Positions 26,095-33,948 of a stretch of DNA of 64,000 bases are shown here, piece after piece. The position numbers and the translations under genes were made by a program. The notes under the pieces are model-generated. The model was not told the DNA's origin, searched no databases, and saw only the letters and a list, made by a program, of their open reading frames with translations. Positions within the stretch are counted from its first letter, which is position 1; each line of letters opens with the position of its first letter. Origin of the DNA: Gracilimonas sp. GTDB taxonomy: Bacteria > Bacteroidota > Rhodothermia > Balneolales > Balneolaceae. The DNA lies in NCBI RefSeq assembly GCF_014762685.1, contig NZ_JABURM010000005.1:1-64000 (forward strand), written 5' to 3'.

Positions 26095-27342
26095 ATGAAT
26101 AAACAAAAAATATGGCTCTCTTCCCCCCACATGGGTGGAGAAGAACTCGAATACATCCACCAAGCCTTCGAAAAAAACTGGATCGCTCCGCTCGGGGATA
26201 ATGTAAACGGCTTTGAGGATGATCTTAGAAATTACACAGGTACGAAAGCGGCCGGTGTTTTTACGAGCGGCACGGCCTCTATTCATTTGGCCCTTATTTT
26301 ACTGGGAGTGGAAGCAGGGGATGAGGTACTGTGTCAGTCTTTTACCTTTTCCGCTACGGCGAATCCTATTCGATACCAGGGTGCAATACCGGTATTTATA
26401 GATTCAGAAGCAGATACCTGGAATATGGATCCGGAACTTTTAGAAGAGGCTATAAAGGAGCGGTTGGAGAATTCGGGTGAGGATGTTGAATCAAACCCGG
26501 CAACGATTCGTCAGACGAACGGCAGTCGTCGGACGAAGCTGCCTAAGGCTATTTTAGCCGTCCATCTCTATGGCATGCCCGCCAAAATGGATGAGATTCG
26601 CGCCATCGGAGCGAAATATGGAATTCCGGTGATCGAGGATGCTGCCGAAGCTCTTGGCTCCCATATAAATGGACAAAAATGTGGTTCGTTTGGGAAATTG
26701 AATGTGTTGTCGTTCAACGGAAATAAGATCATCACTACCTCCGGCGGCGGTGCATTGCTCAGCGATGACGAAGAATTAATCCAAAAAGCCCGGTTCCTTG
26801 CCACACAGGCCCGGGATGATGCCCCTCATTATCAGCACTCGCAAATCGGCTATAATTATCGAATGAGCAATATTGTGGCGGGTGTCGGCCGCGGTCAGAT
26901 GAAAGTGTTAGATGAGAGGGTGGCCCAGAGGAGAGCGGTGCATGAACGATATTTTGAGGCCTTAGGAAAAATCTGGTTGGAAGGAGAAATTCAAAATTCA
27001 AAATTCAAAATTTTAAATTCCTCTCCAACCGGGGTGTATTTCTTAAAAGAACCCTCCGGCTACTTCAGCAACCGCTGGCTAACAACGGTCATCATCAATC
27101 CGGAGGAGACAGGAGGAGTTACCCGAGAGGATATTCGATTGGCTTTAGCAGAAGAGAATATTGAAGCGCGGCCTCTTTGGAAGCCGATGCATCTGCAGCC
27201 GGTCTTTGAGAGTTTTCCTGCATACTCAAATGGCTTATCGGAGTGGTTGTTCGAATATGGTTTGTGCCTGCCGAGCGGAAGTAATATGAGTGAAGAAGAT
27301 CAGGCCCGCGTCATCAAAACCATAAGAGAAACTATTGCCTAA
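26095..27342 (+). CDS. DegT/DnrJ/EryC1 sugar aminotransferase, PglE-like, with repeat-derived insertions
   Basis: This is a 415-residue PLP enzyme that should aminate a UDP-4-keto-6-deoxy-HexNAc. FTSGTASIHLALILLG binds the cofactor phosphate, VIEDAAEALGSH supplies the ring-stacking Asp, SFNGNKIITTSGGG carries the Schiff-base Lys, and YNYRMSNIVAGVGRGQM is usual. WLSSPHMGGEELEYIHQAF at the N-terminus is PglE-like. I start at ATG 26095 because an upstream GTG frame overlaps the previous gene. Two stretches look foreign: about residues 126-151 (DNA hairpin arms 26507-26518/26526-26537) and 297-311 (A/T-rich ATTCAAAATTC iterations at 26988-27020). Both lie in surface-loop positions and keep the frame. 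Confidence 0.88.
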   Translation: MNKQKIWLSSPHMGGEELEYIHQAFEKNWIAPLGDNVNGFEDDLRNYTGTKAAGVFTSGTASIHLALILLGVEAGDEVLCQSFTFSATANPIRYQGAIPVFIDSEADTWNMDPELLEEAIKERLENSGEDVESNPATIRQTNGSRRTKLPKAILAVHLYGMPAKMDEIRAIGAKYGIPVIEDAAEALGSHINGQKCGSFGKLNVLSFNGNKIITTSGGGALLSDDEELIQKARFLATQARDDAPHYQHSQIGYNYRMSNIVAGVGRGQMKVLDERVAQRRAVHERYFEALGKIWLEGEIQNSKFKILNSSPTGVYFLKEPSGYFSNRWLTTVIINPEETGGVTREDIRLALAEENIEARPLWKPMHLQPVFESFPAYSNGLSEWLFEYGLCLPSGSNMSEEDQARVIKTIRETIA

Positions 27343-27683
27343 AGCCCGGTCATTGCGAGGAGTCCGAGAGGCATAATGCAGGTTTGGGAGCTTAAACGAC
27401 GCGGCAATCTCCCTAAAACGAGCACCCAAATAGACCAGGGAGATCGCCACGTCGGCAACCGGGGAATGTCTTGAGTAAACCTGTTCACCTCCTCGCGATG
27501 ACTTAATTCTATAAATTTTCCCAAAATTTTATACTAAGCTCCATTTCTTTCCGTTCATTCCCCCTAACTGAATCATAGGTTCAGTCCTCACTCTTTACCG
27601 ACACACGATAAAATGGGCATTAGAATGTTTTAAAGCAGGGTTTGTGGTATCCATAAAGCCCTAAAAAGCAGTCCTTTAAAAAA
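27343..27683. repeat. Gene-free repeat stretch
   Basis: It holds the GTCATTGCGAGGAG...GGCAATCTCCC module (about 27349-27415), then a related module in reverse orientation ending CCTCGCGATGAC (about 27438-27502). The rest is unique AT-rich sequence. No gene was seen before the small frame at 27684. Confidence 0.7.
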
Positions 27684-27770
27684 ATGAAATATTTTTTTTG
27701 GTTGATTATGCTTATTATTGGAGTCTTGCACTATAGAATTGACAAAAGAGAAGCAAGTATACATTCATAA
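27684..27770 (+). CDS. Possible 28-residue single-pass membrane peptide
   Basis: The frame reads MKYFFWLIMLIIGVLHYRID and ends about eight charged or polar residues later. That is one hydrophobic helix with a short basic tail, 15 bases upstream of the pglF-like gene. No clear ribosome-binding site is visible. It could be a real small membrane protein, a leader peptide or chance. I cannot assign a function. Confidence 0.3.
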   Translation: MKYFFWLIMLIIGVLHYRIDKREASIHS

Positions 27771-27785
27771 ATAGATATATATGAA

Positions 27786-29666
27786 ATGAAAGATACAGTA
27801 TTTAAGTACAAGGGTTTTTTTAAAGGGGTAGCAGATATATTAACCTGGACAAGCATGACCGTCATTGCCTTTCTGTTACGATTGGATGGTGATTTAACGG
27901 GATACTTTCAGGCCATTGCACAAGCCACAGCCATTCTGTTTGTGGTGAAATCTGCCCTGGCCTATTACATGGGCAGCTACCGGCAGTCGTGGCGCAATAC
28001 CGGCTACAGCGATTTATTTCATATCGTTGTCATGGTATCCATTCTGACGGTGCCTTATGCCACTATTGTTTTTGCGGGGGGAACCGCAATTAATGTTCCG
28101 CTTTCTATCCCAATTATTGAATTTTTCCTCTCTATTCTGGCTTTAGTTACCCTGAGAGCCGGAACACGATTTTTTATCAAATACCGTATCCCGGCCATTC
28201 GTAACAAACAGTATAGAAGACGCATTCTGATTGTGGGAGCCGGAGAAAGCGGAACAATGGTGGCCAAGGAAATGCTTAAAAGCCGTGACGCCTTAATGCA
28301 TCCGGTGGCATTTGTGGATGATGATTTATCCAAGCGCAAACAAAAGCTCATGGGAATTCCGGTGAAGGGGACGATTTATGAGATTCCCGCTATCGTCAGG
28401 AGTATGAGAATCGATGAGATTATTATTGCAATGCCTTCGGAATCGGGTGACGTGATTCGACGGGTAGTTGAAAAAGCACGGCAGACGGATGCAGATTATC
28501 GCATCATTCCGGCGTTATATGATTTATTGAGCGGGAAAGTTTCCATCAGTCAGCTGAGGACGGTAGATGTAGAGGATTTGCTTCGCAGAAAGCCGGTCAG
28601 CCTGGAAACCCGGGAGATCAAGTCCTATATCCAGAACAAACGAATATTGGTAACCGGTGCAGGCGGGTCGATCGGTTCGGAAATTGTACGCCAGATTTCC
28701 CGTTTTAATCCAAAACACGTGATTCTTCTGGGCCGGGGTGAGAACAGCATTCACCAGCTGGTCAGGGAAATTAACAATGAAATTCCGGAATTGGAGTATT
28801 GCATTCGTATCTGTGATGTCCGGGATTATGATTCACTGGAAACGATTTTTGAAAATGATCGGCCGGAAGTGGTATTCCATGCCGCTGCCCATAAGCATGT
28901 GCCTTTGATGGAAGAGAATCCTTCACAGGCTATTTTTAATAATGTAATGGGGACTCGTAACCTCGTAAACCTTTCGGTGGAGCACAGAATTTCCCATTTT
29001 GTGAATATTTCCACAGACAAAGCGGTGAACCCGACTTCGGTAATGGGTGCAAGCAAGAGAATTTCCGAGTATATTGTAGAATGGGGAGCAGATCAGGCTC
29101 AAAACGGAGAAATTTTTGTATCAGTTCGCTTCGGTAATGTATTGGGTAGCCGTGGCAGTGTGATTCCTATCTTTAAAGATCAAATTCGAAAAGGCGGGCC
29201 TGTAACTGTTACGCACCCGGATATGGTTCGGTACTTTATGACCATCCCCGAAGCCTCACAATTGGTGTTGCAAGCCGGGGCCTTGAATAACAATGGAGCC
29301 GTTTATGTACTGGATATGGGAGAACCGGTGAATATTGAACAAATGGCTCGCGACCTTATTAAACTGAGCGGACTTGAGCCCGATGTGGATATCAAAATTG
29401 AGCATACCGGTATTCGTCCCGGAGAAAAACTCTTCGAAGAACTGCTGACGGCAGAAGAGGGTACCGACATGACCCGCCACGAGAAAATATTCATGGCTCG
29501 GAAAAACGGCGTATTGGATAACCTGGAACAGCGGCTTAATCGCCTCAAGGAAATTGCCAGAACCGGAGACAAAGAGACGATTAAAGAAGAAATCTACAAC
29601 TTTGTACCCACCTATTCCGGCTATTTGACACGGGAACAAGAACAAGAGGAAGAAACACTGGCTTAG
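27786..29666 (+). CDS. Membrane-bound UDP-HexNAc 4,6-dehydratase, PglF/WbpM type
   Basis: This is a 626-residue protein. Four membrane helices fill residues about 10-130. A first Rossmann domain follows (RRILIVGAGESGTMVAKEML) and then the catalytic SDR domain starting KRILVTGAGGSIGSEIVRQI (about 283). HAAAHKHVPLMEENPSQA, STDKAVNPTSVMGASKRISE (Thr-Asp-Lys and Met instead of Tyr) and THPDMVRYFMTIPEASQLVL are diagnostic. It should convert UDP-GlcNAc to UDP-4-keto-6-deoxy-GlcNAc for the aminotransferase encoded just upstream. The length matches PglF/WbpM, not the short CapE. ATG 27786 is the first start before the membrane region. Confidence 0.92.
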   Translation: MKDTVFKYKGFFKGVADILTWTSMTVIAFLLRLDGDLTGYFQAIAQATAILFVVKSALAYYMGSYRQSWRNTGYSDLFHIVVMVSILTVPYATIVFAGGTAINVPLSIPIIEFFLSILALVTLRAGTRFFIKYRIPAIRNKQYRRRILIVGAGESGTMVAKEMLKSRDALMHPVAFVDDDLSKRKQKLMGIPVKGTIYEIPAIVRSMRIDEIIIAMPSESGDVIRRVVEKARQTDADYRIIPALYDLLSGKVSISQLRTVDVEDLLRRKPVSLETREIKSYIQNKRILVTGAGGSIGSEIVRQISRFNPKHVILLGRGENSIHQLVREINNEIPELEYCIRICDVRDYDSLETIFENDRPEVVFHAAAHKHVPLMEENPSQAIFNNVMGTRNLVNLSVEHRISHFVNISTDKAVNPTSVMGASKRISEYIVEWGADQAQNGEIFVSVRFGNVLGSRGSVIPIFKDQIRKGGPVTVTHPDMVRYFMTIPEASQLVLQAGALNNNGAVYVLDMGEPVNIEQMARDLIKLSGLEPDVDIKIEHTGIRPGEKLFEELLTAEEGTDMTRHEKIFMARKNGVLDNLEQRLNRLKEIARTGDKETIKEEIYNFVPTYSGYLTREQEQEEETLA

Positions 29667-30158
29667 GTGTACTTGCTGTCATTGCGAGGAGCTTGTAAGG
29701 TAGAACGCAGGCTTGAGAAGTCCAACGACGAAGCAATCTCCCTGATATGGCTTCCCAAGCATGTCAAGGAGATCGCGGGTCTCCGCGTTCACTCCGCCCG
29801 TGATGACAGCCTGTGGGTAAAAGAAAAGCCAGTCATCCCGGGCAAACCGTAGCGAAGCGGAGGTGCAGAACCGGGATCTCCCTGACGAGGCCTGGGATAT
29901 TTAACACTGAGACTTTGGTAAGTGCGTAGTCTGCATCAGGGAGATCGCGGGTCCGGGCCCGCGATGACTCATTTTATAATAACAAGGTCATCCCGGACAA
30001 GATGAAGCGGAGCGGAATCGCCGATCCGGGATTTCCCTGAATCAATTTGGGATGTGTAACAACGAGCCCCTGGGTATAAAAAACCCTCTTCTTAAATACT
30101 TCAAATGTCCTTACTTTGGCTCAAATCAATTATAATGGTAAAATAACCAAAGGTTGAT
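29667..30158. repeat. Gene-free repeat mosaic
   Basis: The region carries the GTCATTGCGAGGAG module (about 29679-29750) and the block 29767-30040, which aligns without gaps to 40137-40410 (offset 10370). Included hairpins are ATCGCGGGTCCGGGCCCGCGAT (near 29943-29964) and the CATCCCGGGCAAACCG module. Only the last 80 bases before the WbpA-like gene are unique; they contain TATAAT at 30131-30136 without a clear -35 box. Confidence 0.78.
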
Positions 30159-31490
30159 ATGAGTATCAGGAACCTCCTGCAAAAAATTGAACAAAAAGAA
30201 TATAAAGTCGGGGTCATTGGATTGGGCTACGTCGGCCTGCCATTGTTATGGACTTTTCATTCAGCAGGCCTGCCGGTTATTGGATTTGATATCGATCAAA
30301 CAAAAATTGACAAGCTGGAAAAGGGCACGCCCTACATCAAACACCTCGGAAGCAAGATGATGGAAACTCTGTCTCAATCCGACCGCTGTGAGGCCACCAC
30401 CGATTTTTCCCGCCTGCATGAAGCGGATGCTATTTTGTTGTGTGTCCCCACGCCCCTGGACCATCACCGCGAGCCGGATATGAGTTTTGTGGAGCAGACC
30501 ACGGAGACGGTTTCCAAATATCTGCGGAAAGGGCAGTTGGTGATTTTGGAATCCACCACCTGGCCGGGCACTACGGAGGAGCTGATGATTCCCATCCTGG
30601 AGAAGAATTCGGGATTGAAAGCCGGATCGGATTTTTATGTGGCATACAGCCCGGAGCGGGAAGATCCCGGGAACCCGAATTTCAATACGGCGAAGATTCC
30701 CAAAGTGGTGGGCGGCCATGGCGCAGAGGCACTGGAACTGGCAACGGCCATGTATGATACCGCCATTGTGCAAACCGTGCCGGTCACCGACTGCAAAACG
30801 GCCGAAGCGGTAAAGCTGACGGAGAATATTTTCCGCTCGGTCAACATTGCCCTGGTGAATGAGCTGAAGGTGGTGTATGAGTCTATGGGCATTGACGTGC
30901 ATGAGGTTTTGGATGCGGCGGATACCAAGCCGTTTGGCTTTATGAAATTCACGCCCGGACCGGGTTTGGGCGGACATTGTATCCCCATCGACCCGTTTTA
31001 TCTGACCTGGAAAGCCCGTGAGTTTGAGAAGCACACGCGTTTCATTGAGCTGGCCGGTGAGGTAAATACTAACATGCCAAGCTATGTACTGGACCGGACG
31101 ATGCTGGCCATGAATCAGCATAAGAAGGCGATGAATGGCTCCAGGGTGCTGGTCATAGGCCTCGCCTACAAACCGGATGTGGATGACATGCGGGAGTCCC
31201 CCACCTTCAAAATTTTTGATTTGCTTAAGGCAGTGGGGGCCGAGGTTTCGTATTACGATCCCTTTATCCCCGAAGTCCTCCCCACCCGCGAGCATGCCGA
31301 CTGGACGGGACAAAAGTCCATCGAGTGGAATCAAAAAACCGTGTCCGATTTTGATGCGGTTATCATCTCCACCAACCACTCTTCCATCGACTATGCCGAA
31401 CTGGCCGAATGGAATGATTGCATCATCGACACCCGCAACGCCATGAAGGGCGTGGAGCCGAAGGATGAGCGGCATATTTTTAAAGCGTGA
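30159..31490 (+). CDS. UDP-N-acetylglucosamine 6-dehydrogenase, WbpA/WecC-like
   Basis: This 443-residue NAD-dependent enzyme oxidises C6 of a UDP-HexNAc to the uronic acid. KVGVIGLGYVGLPL is the NAD motif, SPEREDPGN and KLTENIFRSVNIALVNEL are central-domain blocks, and GPGLGGHCIPIDPFYL holds the catalytic Cys274. RVLVIGLAYKPDVDDMRESP opens the UDP-binding domain. The EREDPGN and HCIPIDP forms are of the WbpA/WbpO/WecC group, unlike the UDP-glucose enzyme at 36036. With the WbpB- and WbpE-like genes downstream it suggests a 2,3-diamino-uronic acid route. Confidence 0.9.
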   Translation: MSIRNLLQKIEQKEYKVGVIGLGYVGLPLLWTFHSAGLPVIGFDIDQTKIDKLEKGTPYIKHLGSKMMETLSQSDRCEATTDFSRLHEADAILLCVPTPLDHHREPDMSFVEQTTETVSKYLRKGQLVILESTTWPGTTEELMIPILEKNSGLKAGSDFYVAYSPEREDPGNPNFNTAKIPKVVGGHGAEALELATAMYDTAIVQTVPVTDCKTAEAVKLTENIFRSVNIALVNELKVVYESMGIDVHEVLDAADTKPFGFMKFTPGPGLGGHCIPIDPFYLTWKAREFEKHTRFIELAGEVNTNMPSYVLDRTMLAMNQHKKAMNGSRVLVIGLAYKPDVDDMRESPTFKIFDLLKAVGAEVSYYDPFIPEVLPTREHADWTGQKSIEWNQKTVSDFDAVIISTNHSSIDYAELAEWNDCIIDTRNAMKGVEPKDERHIFKA

Positions 31491-32857
31491 TTGAAAGCTG
31501 TCAGCTATCAGCTTTTTGCTTTAAAAATATACAATGTCTTGTTATGGGTACTGTTGCCCTTGGCGCCAGCCCTCCCCGCAAGCAACAGGCGAGCTATTCT
31601 TGCTGTCCCTCCAAAGGGACACAGGATTCGAGCCTTTGGCGAGTGCGGTGCTTGCAGCCGGGAGATCCCGCATCTCCGTATTCACTCCGTGCGGGATGAC
31701 AGTCCCTGGGTATAAAAAGGCTGTCATCCCGGTCAAACCGCAGCGAAGCGAAGGTGCCGAACCGGGATCTCCCGCCACATGGATTGCCCTCCCCACAACC
31801 ACGTTGTTGACTAACTTTGCTCGAATCAAGGAGATCGCGGGTCTCCGTATCCACTGCGCCCGCGATGACTCATTCTATTATAACGATTTCATCCCGAACA
31901 AGTCCTCTCCTTGCGAAGGAGAGGATTTAGGTGAGGTCGAAGATTAGGACCGGTAAGTTAAATAAGTGAAGGATTTCCCTAAAACGAGCAACCAAATAGA
32001 TCAGGGAGACCGCCACGTCGGTAACCAGGGTAGTCCTCGAGTAAACATGGCAGCCTCCTCGCGATGACGAGGTTGAAATAAACTAAAAACCCTTTAATGG
32101 TCATCCCTGCGCAGGCAGGGATCCGAATGTTTCCATGGAATCGATAACCATCTTCAATAAGACTATCAGATTCCGGGCATTCGCCGCGGAATGCTGAATA
32201 TCGAGCTTTGGCAAGCGCGGTGTTTGCAGTTTGGGGATCCCGCATCTCCGTATTCACTCCGTGCGGGATGACAGGCCTTGGGTAAAAAAAGCCCGTCATC
32301 CCGGTCAAACCGCAGCGAAGCGAAGGTGCCGAACCGGGATCTCCCGCCACATGGATTGCTCTCACCACAACCACGTTGTTGACTAACTTTGCTCAATCAA
32401 GGAGATCGCGGGTCTCCGTATCCACTGCACCCGCGATGACTCATTCTATTATAACGATTTCATCCCGAACAAATCCTCCCCCCCAAAGATCTCTTAAGTC
32501 AGCGCTCGATAAACCATAGTGATTTACCAAAATTTATTGCCTCGCTTAAGACTTAAGAGATCTCCGTATTCACTCCGTGCGGGATGACAGCCCCTGAGTA
32601 AAAAAAGCCCGTCATCCCGGTCAAACCGCAGCGAAGCGGAGGTGCCGAACCGGGATCTCCCGCCACATGGATTGCCCTCACCACAACCACGTTGTTGATT
32701 CACTTTGCTCGAATCAAGGAGATCGCGGGTCTCCGTATCCACTGCACCCGCGATGACTTCTGCTATAAAAACGATTTCATCTCAAACCTCAAATCTAAAA
32801 ACACTTTTTCACTACAAATTATGTACCTTCACAGCTCATCAAACCAAAGATTATCAT
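31491..32857. repeat. Gene-free array of three-hairpin modules
   Basis: Three consecutive composite units occupy about 31660-31950, 32236-32475 and 32556-32765. Each has a TGCGGGAT-type hairpin (first copy arms 31665-31672/31690-31697), a CATCCCGGT-type hairpin (31726-31733/31761-31768) and an ATCGCGGG-type hairpin (31834-31841/31859-31866) in that order, with shared spacer sequence. A reverse-oriented GAGGAG module lies at about 31985-32068, and positions 31568-31630 hold the AAAGGGACACAGG module. The 14-bp palindrome 32487-32563 is listed separately. No gene is seen up to ATG 32858. Confidence 0.82.
32487..32563. repeat. Palindromic REP-like element, AGATCTCTTAAGTC arms
   Basis: The perfect 14-bp arms AGATCTCTTAAGTC (32487-32500) and GACTTAAGAGATCT (32550-32563) enclose AGCGCTCGATAAACCATAG-type sequence. 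A close copy lies at 41117-41185 beside the RAYT gene. Other family members use CTTTTAAGTT/AACTTAAAAG or CTTTTAAGTCT/AGACTTAAAAG arms. Confidence 0.85.
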
Positions 32858-33877
32858 ATGAAATCCATTACATTTTCAGTCATTGGTTTTGGCAGGATCG
32901 GGAAACGACACGCTAAAATAATCCATGAATATGAACACAGCTCCCTGATTTCAGTAACGGATGTGGATGCATCTCAGTTTGAATCGGCCGGGGAATTGGG
33001 GATTCAGGCAGAGCAGTATGCCTCCATACATGATTTCCTGGAACATGACGAGCATAAAAGCGACGTGGTTTGTGTCTGTACTCCCAATGGCTTTCACACC
33101 GAATATGCCGTGAAGCTGCTCCATGCCGGTTATCATGTACTTATTGAAAAACCGATGGGCTTAACAAAAGAATCTTGCCTGGAAGTGATTGGGGCACAGG
33201 AAGCCACCGGCAACCGGGTTTTTGTGGTAAAGCAAAACCGATACAGTCCGCCTTCCGTTTGGATGAAAGAGGTGGTAGAAGAGGGGCGCATCGGAGACGT
33301 GCTGATGGTGCAGGTGAACTGCTACTGGAATCGTGACGAACGCTATTATGAAAACAGCAGCTGGCGGGGCACGAAAGACCTGGACGGGGGAGCGCTTTTC
33401 ACCCAATTCAGTCATTTCGTAGATTTGATGTATTGGGTATTTGGAGATATAAAATCACCCAAAGCGATGATCAGAAATTTCACCCATCCCGGACTTAAAG
33501 ATTTTGACGATTCCGGTTTTGCCCAGTTTGAATTCGTAAACGGGGGACTGGGGTCCATCAATTATTCCACCTCCTGCTGGGATAAGAATATGGAAAGCAG
33601 CATTACGGTGATAGGCTCTAAAGGAAGTTTTAAAGTGGGAGGTCAGTATATGAACGAAGTGGAATACTGCCATATCGAAGACTATGAAATGCCGGAGCTG
33701 GCCGAGACCAATCCCCCCAACGATTACGGTCCTTTTAAAGGAAGCGCAGCCAATCATCACTTTGTTTTTGAAAATGTAGTGCAGACGCTGAACGGAAAAA
33801 ACGAAGCCACAGCCAATGCCTTTGAAGGAATGAAAGTAGTCAGCATCATCGAACAAATATATGAAGCGAGATCTTAA
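32858..33877 (+). CDS. Gfo/Idh/MocA oxidoreductase, WbpB/WlbA-like
   Basis: This is a 339-residue NAD-dependent dehydrogenase. It begins MKSITFSVIGFGRIGKRHAK, the Rossmann Gly motif. CVCTPNGFHTEYAVKLLHAG, VLIEKPMGLTKESC (catalytic EKP) and the C-terminal sheet domain with GGALFTQFSHFVDLMYWVFG follow. GGALFTQFSHFVDL is like WbpB/WlbA, which oxidise C3 of UDP-GlcNAcA. I start at ATG 32858 because upstream in-frame sequence is repeat DNA. The neighbours (dehydrogenase before, aminotransferase after) fit the WbpA-B-E order. Confidence 0.87.
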   Translation: MKSITFSVIGFGRIGKRHAKIIHEYEHSSLISVTDVDASQFESAGELGIQAEQYASIHDFLEHDEHKSDVVCVCTPNGFHTEYAVKLLHAGYHVLIEKPMGLTKESCLEVIGAQEATGNRVFVVKQNRYSPPSVWMKEVVEEGRIGDVLMVQVNCYWNRDERYYENSSWRGTKDLDGGALFTQFSHFVDLMYWVFGDIKSPKAMIRNFTHPGLKDFDDSGFAQFEFVNGGLGSINYSTSCWDKNMESSITVIGSKGSFKVGGQYMNEVEYCHIEDYEMPELAETNPPNDYGPFKGSAANHHFVFENVVQTLNGKNEATANAFEGMKVVSIIEQIYEARS

Positions 33878-33948
33878 ATATGAGATATAAGATTTAAGAC
33901 AAATTCCAAACACTTGCACCTTGAACCTAACACCTTGTACCTAAAATT

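Noticed and set aside
31487-31947. Overlapping open frames in several phases around 31.5-31.9 kb and 37.2-37.6 kb
   Set aside because: They come from hairpin modules (AAAGGGACACAGGG, CATCCCGGT, ATCGCGGG) and repeat in other gaps; no protein family is recognisable.
31660-32765. Regularly repeated palindromes as a CRISPR array
   Set aside because: Repeat units are composite and of unequal length, the intervals between them are themselves repeats rather than unique spacers, and no cas gene is nearby.
32705-32857. 51-residue N-terminal extension of the WbpB-like protein
   Set aside because: The added codons are an ATCGCGGG repeat module and precede the Rossmann strand that begins the family at ATG 32858.
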